64,000 bases of DNA from Streptomyces sp. NBC_00663 (GTDB lineage: Bacteria > Actinomycetota > Actinomycetes > Streptomycetales > Streptomycetaceae). Location: positions 2,852,001-2,916,000 of the forward strand of contig NZ_CP109027.1 of NCBI RefSeq assembly GCF_036226885.1. Direction: 5' to 3'. Below the pieces are notes generated by a model that had not been told where the DNA came from, made no database searches, and was given only the letters and a program-made list of their open reading frames with translations. How positions within the stretch are numbered: the first letter of the stretch is position 1; every line of letters starts with the position of its first letter. Below are positions 56,995 through 64,000 of the stretch, piece by piece. The position numbers and the translations under genes were made by a program.

Positions 56995-58509
56995 ATGACA
57001 ACGAACCCGACTCGCGCCGGACGCCGTGAATGGACCGCCCTCGGCGTGCTGATGCTTCCGCTGCTGCTGGTCTCGATGGACGTCTCCGTCCTCTACTTCG
57101 CGATCCCCTCGATCAGCGCGGACCTGGAGCCGTCCGGCACCCAGCAGCTGTGGATCTTCGACATCTACGCGTTCGTGCTGGCCGGCCTGCTGATGACGAT
57201 GGGCTCGCTGGGCGACCGCACCGGCCACCGCCGGCTCCTGCTGATCGGCGCCACCGCCTTCGGCGCCGCCTCCCTGCTCGCGGCGTACGCCGACAGCGCC
57301 GAGACCCTGATCGCGGCCCGCGCGGTCCTCGGCATCGGCGGCGCGACCCTGATGCCGTCGACGATGGCCCTGCTCCGCACGATGTTCACCGACCCCGGCC
57401 AGCGCGCGAAGGCGATCGGCCTGTGGTCGGGCGTGATGACGGCCGGCATCGCGCTCGGCTCGGTGATGAGCGGGGTGCTGGTCGAGTACTTCTGGTGGGG
57501 CTCGGTCTTCCTGGTCAACCTGCCCGCGATGGCGCTGCTGCTGGTCCTCGGTCCGATCCTGCTCCCCGAGTCCCGCAACCCCTCCTCCGGCCGCTTCGAC
57601 TGGCTGAGCGTGCCCCTGTCCATGGCGGCCGTGCTCCCCGTCATCTACGGCCTGAAGGAGATCCCCTCCGAGGGCTGGAACGTCCGCTACGTCGTCTCGA
57701 TCACCGTCGGCCTGCTCTTCGCGGCCCTGTTCGTCCGCCGCCAGCGCACCACGGCCTCACCGATGATCGACCCGGCCCTGTTCCGCAACCGCGGCTTCGC
57801 CCCCGCTGTCGGCCTGAACCTCGTCTCGGCGTTCGGGATCATGGGGTCGGCGTACTTCACCACCCAGTACCTTCAGTCGGTGCTCGACAAGAGCGCCCTG
57901 GAGGCGGCCCTGTGGGCGCTGCTGCCGTCGGTGCCGATCGGGGCGGCGGCGCCGGTCGCGACGAGCCTCGTCCAGAAGGGCGTCGACCGCGCCCGGGTCG
58001 TCACCGCGGGCTTCGTGATCGCCGCGGCCGGGTTCGTCGTCCTGGCCTTCGCCGGTACGGACTCGCTGTGGCTGGTGCTGACCGCGTGCGCGGTCCTCGC
58101 CGTCGGCGGTGTCATCGTGATGTCCCAGATCATGGACCTGGCGATGGGCGCCGCCCCGGCCGAGCGGGCGGGCACCGCGTCCTCGCTGATGGAGACCGGC
58201 TCGGAGTTCGGCGGCGCGCTGGGAATGGCGCTGCTCGGCTCCATCGGTACGGCGGTCTACCGCCACGAGATGCCGGCCTCGGCCCCGGACGCGGCCCGCG
58301 AGACGCTGGGCGGAGCGCTGGCGATGGCCGACCAGGTGCCCGGTCTCGCGACGGTGGCCCGGGAGGCGTTCACCAGCGGGATGCAGGGAGCGGCGATCGG
58401 CGGAGCCGTGTTCCTGGCGGGAGCCGCGGTGGTGGCGGCGGTGGCGCTGCGGGGCGTGGAGGTACGGGAGCCGGTGAAGGAAGCAGAGCCGGAGCAGGCG
58501 TCCGCCTGA
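56995..58509 (+). CDS. MFS drug:H+ antiporter, DHA2 (14-segment) family
   Basis: 504 residues, 14 predicted membrane segments. It opens WTALGVLMLPLLLVSMDVSVLYFAIPSISADL, with motif A-like GSLGDRTGHRRLLL after segment 2, the drug-antiporter GVMTAGIALGSVMSGVL (motif C region), and an acidic tail. It is most similar to SmvA/EmrB/QacA-type exporters of cationic or hydrophobic compounds. It is probably controlled by the divergent TetR. A strong bidirectional terminator follows. Confidence 0.9.
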   Translation: MTTNPTRAGRREWTALGVLMLPLLLVSMDVSVLYFAIPSISADLEPSGTQQLWIFDIYAFVLAGLLMTMGSLGDRTGHRRLLLIGATAFGAASLLAAYADSAETLIAARAVLGIGGATLMPSTMALLRTMFTDPGQRAKAIGLWSGVMTAGIALGSVMSGVLVEYFWWGSVFLVNLPAMALLLVLGPILLPESRNPSSGRFDWLSVPLSMAAVLPVIYGLKEIPSEGWNVRYVVSITVGLLFAALFVRRQRTTASPMIDPALFRNRGFAPAVGLNLVSAFGIMGSAYFTTQYLQSVLDKSALEAALWALLPSVPIGAAAPVATSLVQKGVDRARVVTAGFVIAAAGFVVLAFAGTDSLWLVLTACAVLAVGGVIVMSQIMDLAMGAAPAERAGTASSLMETGSEFGGALGMALLGSIGTAVYRHEMPASAPDAARETLGGALAMADQVPGLATVAREAFTSGMQGAAIGGAVFLAGAAVVAAVALRGVEVREPVKEAEPEQASA

Positions 58510-58513
58510 CAGA

Positions 58514-58560
58514 AAAAGGCGGGGCGTACCGAGGATCGACCTCGGCGCGCCCCGCCTTTT
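58514..58560. terminator. Bidirectional terminator between the MFS gene and serA
   Basis: Long interrupted stem: AAAAGGCGGGGCG and CCGAGG pair with CCTCGG and CGCCCCGCCTTTT around a 5-base loop. A-run on the left and T-run on the right serve both directions. Confidence 0.9.
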
Positions 58561-58571
58561 CGCGTGGTACG

Positions 58572-60161
58572 TCAGACCAGGTTCACGGCACGCGCCGACG
58601 TCGCGCCGATCTCCGCCTCGACCTCGGCCAGCACGCCGGCGGGCACGGTGTCGTCGACGGTCAGGACGGCCAGCGCCTCGCCGCCGACCGCCGCGCGGGC
58701 GACCTGCATACCGGCGATGTTGATGCCGGCCTCGCCGAAGATCCGGCCCACGGTGCCGACGACACCGGGACGGTCCTCGTAGCGCAGGACGACCATGTGG
58801 TCGGCGAGGGCCAGGTCCACGTCGTACTCGCCCACGGCCACGATCTTCTGGAGGTGCTTCGGACCGGCCAGCGTGCCGGAGACCGACACCTCCTCGCCGC
58901 TGCTGAGCGTGCCGCGCACGGTGACCACGTTGCGGTGGTCCGACGACTCCGAGCTGGTCGTCAGCCGCACCTCGACGCCGCGCTCCTGCGCGAACAGCGG
59001 GGCGTTGACGTAGGAGACCGTCTCGTCGACGACGTCCTCGAAGACACCCTTGAGGGCGGACAGCTCCAGCACCTTCACGTCGTGCTGGGTGATCTCGCCG
59101 TACACCTCGACGTCGAGGCGGACCGCGACCTCGCCGGCGAGCGCGGTGAAGATCCGGCCGAGGCGCTCGGCGAGCGGCAGACCCGGCTTGACGTCCTCGG
59201 CGATGACACCGCCCTGGACGTTCACCGCGTCCGGGACCAGCTCACCGGCGAGCGCGAGACGGACGGACCGCGCCACCGCGATACCGGCCTTCTCCTGGGC
59301 CTCGTCGGTGGAGGCGCCGAGGTGCGGGGTGCAGACGACCTGGTCGAGCTCGAAGAGCGGGGAGTCCGTGCAGGGCTCCTTCGCGTACACGTCGAGACCG
59401 GCGCCGGCGACCCGGCCCTCCTTGAGGGCGGAGAACAGCGCCGCCTCGTCGACGATGCCACCGCGCGCGGCGTTGACGATCCGCACGCTCGGCTTGACCT
59501 TGTGCAGGGCCTCGTCGCCGATCAGACCGACCGTCTCGGGGGTCTTGGGCAGGTGGACGGTGATGAAGTCGGAGACCTCGAGGAGCTCGTCCAGGGACAG
59601 CACCTTGACGCCCATCTGCGCGGCGCGCGCGGGCTGGATGTAGGGGTCGTAGGCGACGACCTTCATCCCGAAGGCGGACATGCGCTGCGCGACGAGCGCG
59701 CCGATGCGCCCGAGGCCCACGACACCGAGGGTCTTCTCGGCGAGCTCGACGCCCGTGTACTTGCTCCGCTTCCACTCGCCGTTCTTCAGCGCCGAGTTGG
59801 CCTGCGGGATGTGCCGCGCGGTGGCCAGGAGCAGACCACAGGCCAGCTCGGCGGCGGTCACGATGTTGGAGGTCGGGGCGTTGACGACCATCACGCCGGC
59901 CTTGGTGGCGGCGGAGACGTCCACGTTGTCCAGGCCGACGCCGGCTCGTGCGACGACCTTCAGCTTGTTCGCGGCGGCGATCGCCTCTGCGTCCACCTTG
60001 GTGGCGGAGCGGATCAGGATCGCGTCGACATCGGCGATGGCCGGCAGCAGCTCGGCGCGGTCCGCGCCGTTGCACTGCCGGATCTCGAAGTCGGGGCCAA
60101 GCGCGTCGACGGTCGCGGGCGACAGCTCTTCAGCGATGAGTACGACAGGTTTCGAGCTCAC
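58572..60161 (-). CDS. serA: D-3-phosphoglycerate dehydrogenase
   Basis: 529 residues from a GTG at 60161 (GAGGA upstream), the long actinobacterial type. The NAD-binding domain has GLGRIGALVAQRMSAFGMKVVAYDPY; the catalytic Arg and His/Glu areas are NAARGGIVDEAAL and TPHLGASTDEAQEKAG. Then comes the extra ASB domain typical of long SerA proteins (ALKGVFEDVVDETVSYVNAPLFAQERG) and a C-terminal ACT domain (HMVVLRYEDRPGVVGTVGRIFGEAGINIAGMQ) for serine feedback. First committed step of serine synthesis. It lies downstream of ilvC but behind a terminator. Confidence 0.95.
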   Translation of the reverse strand: MSSKPVVLIAEELSPATVDALGPDFEIRQCNGADRAELLPAIADVDAILIRSATKVDAEAIAAANKLKVVARAGVGLDNVDVSAATKAGVMVVNAPTSNIVTAAELACGLLLATARHIPQANSALKNGEWKRSKYTGVELAEKTLGVVGLGRIGALVAQRMSAFGMKVVAYDPYIQPARAAQMGVKVLSLDELLEVSDFITVHLPKTPETVGLIGDEALHKVKPSVRIVNAARGGIVDEAALFSALKEGRVAGAGLDVYAKEPCTDSPLFELDQVVCTPHLGASTDEAQEKAGIAVARSVRLALAGELVPDAVNVQGGVIAEDVKPGLPLAERLGRIFTALAGEVAVRLDVEVYGEITQHDVKVLELSALKGVFEDVVDETVSYVNAPLFAQERGVEVRLTTSSESSDHRNVVTVRGTLSSGEEVSVSGTLAGPKHLQKIVAVGEYDVDLALADHMVVLRYEDRPGVVGTVGRIFGEAGINIAGMQVARAAVGGEALAVLTVDDTVPAGVLAEVEAEIGATSARAVNLV

Positions 60162-60350
60162 GTGAGTCCTCACATGTCCAATGCGGACGGCCGTCCCGAC
60201 GGCCGCAGGCGGTGGAGGTTACTGGCCGCGTGGAAGACGCACGACGCTGTGGGCCTGACGCGTATGTAGTGCAGCAGTGTAGTGGCGTGGCCACTGGGCA
60301 TTTACGCCGCTGCGGAAGGATCACCCGTCCGTGGTCGGACAGGTTGGACA

Positions 60351-60381
60351 ACGGGGCCGGAGCATGCCGCTCCGGCCCCGT
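60351..60381 (-). terminator. Terminator after ilvC
   Basis: 13-bp perfect stem ACGGGGCCGGAGC / GCTCCGGCCCCGT with a 5-base loop, 12 nt beyond the ilvC stop on the reverse strand. The remaining sequence up to serA (60162-60350) shows a short GGCCGTC/GACGGCC dyad and nothing else I can assign. Confidence 0.85.
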
Positions 60382-60392
60382 CGTTCGAGGAC

Positions 60393-62032
<1,640 letters not shown>

Positions 62033-62052
62033 GATCTTTACGTCTCTCTCGC

Positions 62053-63906
62053 TCAGTCGTCTTCGTTGTCGCCGAAGTCGGGGCGGACGTCCCGGGCGGC
62101 CATGATCTCGTCGTTGGAGGTGCCGGCGGCGACCATCGGCCACACCATGGCGTCCTCGTGGACGATGAAGTCGACGACGACCGGGCGGTCGTTGATGGAG
62201 TTCGCCTCTTCGATGACCTTGTCGAGGTCGGCCGGGTCCTCGCAGCGGATCGCGTAGCAGCCCATGGCCTCCGACAGCTTCACGAAGTCGGGGACGCGGG
62301 TGCCGCGGGCGTCCGGGTTGACGTCCTCGGGGCCGCTGTGGAGCACGGTGTTGGAGTACCGCTGGTTGTAGAAGAGGGTCTGCCACTGGCGGACCATCCC
62401 GAGGGCGCCGTTGTTGATGATGGCGACCTTGATCGGGATGTTGTTCAGGGCGCAGGTGGTGAGTTCCTGGTTGGTCATCTGGAAGCAGCCGTCGCCGTCG
62501 ATCGCCCAGACCGTCTGGTCCGGCGCGCCGGCCTTGGCGCCCATCGCGGCCGGGACCGCGTAGCCCATGGTTCCGGCGCCGCCGGAGTTCAGCCAGGTGG
62601 CGGGCTTCTCGTACTGGACGTAGTGCGCGGCCCACATCTGGTGCTGGCCGACGCCCGCGGCGAAGATCGTGCCCTCGGGCGCGAGCTGCCCGATGCGCTC
62701 GATGACCTGCTGCGGGGAGAGCGTGCCGTCGCTCGGGTGGTCGTAGCCCAGCGGGTAGGTCTCGCGCCAGCGGTTGAGGTCCTTCCACCAGGCGGTGTAA
62801 TCGCCCTGGTGGCCCTCGCTGTGCTCCTTCTGCACGGCCTGGACCAGGTCGGCGATGACCTCACGGGCGTCACCGACGATCGGCACGTCCGCGGTGCGGT
62901 TCTTGCCGATCTCCGCGGGGTCGATGTCGGCGTGGACGATCTTGGCGTACGGGGCGAAGCTGTCCAGCTTGCCGGTGACGCGGTCGTCGAAGCGGGCTCC
63001 GAGGGCGACGATCAGGTCGGCCTTCTGCAACGCGGTGACGGCGGTGACCGCACCGTGCATGCCCGGCATTCCCACGTGCAGCGGGTGGCTGTCGGGGAAT
63101 GCGCCGAGCGCCATCAGGGTGGTGGTGACGGGCGCTCCGGTGAGTTCTGCGAGGACCTTCAGCTCGGCGGTGGCCTGGGCCTTGATGACGCCGCCGCCGA
63201 CGTAGAGGACGGGCCGCTTGGCGGCCGTGATGAGCTTCGCGGCCTCGCGGATCTGCTTGGCGTGCGGCTTGATCACCGGGCGGTAGCCGGGCAGGTCCAT
63301 GACCGGCGGCCAGGAGAACGTGGTCTGCGCCTGGAGGATGTCCTTGGGGATGTCCACCAGCACCGGGCCGGGGCGGCCGGTGGAGGCGATGTGGAACGCC
63401 TGCGCGATGGTCCGCGGGATGTCCTCGGCCTTGGTGACCAGGAAGCTGTGCTTGGTGATCGGCATCGTGATGCCGACGATGTCCGCCTCCTGGAAGGCGT
63501 CCGTGCCGATCGCCTTCGAGACCACCTGGCCGGTGATCGCCACGAGCGGCACCGAGTCCATGTTCGCGTCCGCGATCGGGGTCACCAGGTTGGTCGCGCC
63601 CGGCCCCGAGGTCGCCATGCAGACACCGACCTTGCCGGTGGCCTGCGCGTAACCCGTGGCCGCGTGACCGGCGCCCTGCTCGTGGCGGACCAGGACGTGA
63701 CGCACCCGGGTGGAGTCCATCATCGGGTCGTACGCCGGCAGGATCGTGCCGCCGGGGATACCGAATACCGTGTCGACGCCGACCTCTTCAAGCGAACGGA
63801 TGAGCGACTTCGCGCCCGTGACGCTCTCGGGAGGGGACTGCTGTCCTCCGGATCGGGGCCGCGGCTGCGGATGGTGGGCCCCGGTGGCCTGCTCGGTCAT
63901 CGTCAT
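62053..63906 (-). CDS. ilvB: Acetolactate synthase catalytic (large) subunit
   Basis: 617 residues. ThDP-enzyme with the catalytic Glu in [30 protein letters not shown], the FAD-binding central domain and the ThDP site [29 protein letters not shown]. It makes acetolactate or acetohydroxybutyrate from pyruvate (plus 2-ketobutyrate). GAGAAGAGA precedes the ATG at 63906; an in-frame ATG two codons later is equally possible. The leader upstream ends in an attenuator hairpin at the window edge. Confidence 0.96.
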   Translation of the reverse strand: MTMTEQATGAHHPQPRPRSGGQQSPPESVTGAKSLIRSLEEVGVDTVFGIPGGTILPAYDPMMDSTRVRHVLVRHEQGAGHAATGYAQATGKVGVCMATSGPGATNLVTPIADANMDSVPLVAITGQVVSKAIGTDAFQEADIVGITMPITKHSFLVTKAEDIPRTIAQAFHIASTGRPGPVLVDIPKDILQAQTTFSWPPVMDLPGYRPVIKPHAKQIREAAKLITAAKRPVLYVGGGVIKAQATAELKVLAELTGAPVTTTLMALGAFPDSHPLHVGMPGMHGAVTAVTALQKADLIVALGARFDDRVTGKLDSFAPYAKIVHADIDPAEIGKNRTADVPIVGDAREVIADLVQAVQKEHSEGHQGDYTAWWKDLNRWRETYPLGYDHPSDGTLSPQQVIERIGQLAPEGTIFAAGVGQHQMWAAHYVQYEKPATWLNSGGAGTMGYAVPAAMGAKAGAPDQTVWAIDGDGCFQMTNQELTTCALNNIPIKVAIINNGALGMVRQWQTLFYNQRYSNTVLHSGPEDVNPDARGTRVPDFVKLSEAMGCYAIRCEDPADLDKVIEEANSINDRPVVVDFIVHEDAMVWPMVAAGTSNDEIMAARDVRPDFGDNEDD

Positions 63907-63979
63907 TCTCTTCTCGATGCTGAGGGTTTTTGCGAGGTTCGTACGTTTTAAGCGGTTTTACGCTCAGTGCCTGTGCAAC

Positions 63980-64000
63980 AAAAAACCCCTCGTGCCGTAA
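63980..64000 (-). terminator. 3' half of the ilvB leader attenuator (cut by the window edge)
   Basis: The reverse strand reads GGCACGAGGGGTTTTTT, the right arm and U-run of an intrinsic terminator 74 nt before the ilvB start. The left arm and any leader peptide lie outside. CGAGGGGUUUUU is identical to the end of the cimA leader terminator. The 63907-63979 stretch is unusually AT-rich for this genome. Confidence 0.65.

Noticed and set aside
60157-60166. CTCACGTGAG palindrome at the serA start codon as an operator
   Set aside because: It includes the GTG start and SD-adjacent bases, is short, and has no partner site; may be incidental.

Overview
This window is a stretch of Streptomyces-type chromosome. 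The base composition is very high in G+C, almost every real gene ends its codons in G or C, and GTG/TTG starts are frequent. It carries lineage markers such as two conservons, a WhiJ-like regulator/DUF397/anti-sigma ATPase cluster and an acyl-CoA carboxylase beta/epsilon pair. The gene order (conservons, accBE, citramalate synthase, ilvE, leuB, serA, ilvC-ilvN-ilvB) recalls the conserved core of Streptomyces chromosomes as I know it. I could not run any comparison, so the species is not assigned.

Layout. 1-946: the 5' part of a fumarylacetoacetate-hydrolase-family gene and a small unrecognised peptide gene with a twice-repeated motif. 1.4-12.2 kb: two complete tandem conservons (sensor-kinase-like CvnA, roadblock CvnB, DUF742 CvnC, small GTPase CvnD), each with a candidate promoter and a terminator, and sharing a long block of identical DNA. 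12.3-14.6 kb: accB-accE and a hypothetical gene. 14.8-24.9 kb: accessory and secreted functions (PL8 polysaccharide lyase, YceI protein, two membrane proteins, drug-efflux MFS, a gene broken by an in-frame TGA, a membrane-anchored TIR-like protein, a secreted trypsin and a TPM-type membrane protein). 25-30 kb: divergent secreted GH3 and GH30 glycosidases. 30-31.5 kb: WhiJ-like cluster. 31.5-33.3 kb: citramalate synthase with a candidate Ile-Ile leader peptide and attenuator. 33.4-37.3 kb: three tandem secreted beta-propeller paralogues.

37.5-43.6 kb: a five-gene nitrogen operon (fused urease gamma/beta, urease alpha, agmatine deiminase, zinc-ribbon protein, TetR) diverging from an NCS1 permease, with a perfect TetR-type dyad between them. 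43.6-46 kb: ilvE and leuB. 46-51 kb: a Tat lipoprotein phosphatase, a 43-residue small protein, LysR with a divergent MDR reductase, and an alpha/beta hydrolase. 51-55 kb: proline catabolism (pruA, ProDH) with a divergent PucR regulator. 55-58.5 kb: a cysteine-containing HTH regulator/DoxX pair and a TetR/MFS pair. 58.6-64 kb: serA, ilvC, ilvN and ilvB. The window ends inside the ilvB leader terminator.

How it fits together. Branched-chain amino acid synthesis dominates the right half and is punctuated by two attenuator-like leaders (cimA and ilvB) with the same terminator 3' end. Catabolic and efflux genes are mostly arranged as divergent regulator/target pairs with visible dyads. The least explained elements are the repeat-containing peptide next to the conservons, the urease-like/agmatine deiminase operon without maturation genes, the three-gene propeller array and the TIR-like membrane protein. 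No tRNA, rRNA, CRISPR array, insertion sequence or attachment site was seen.
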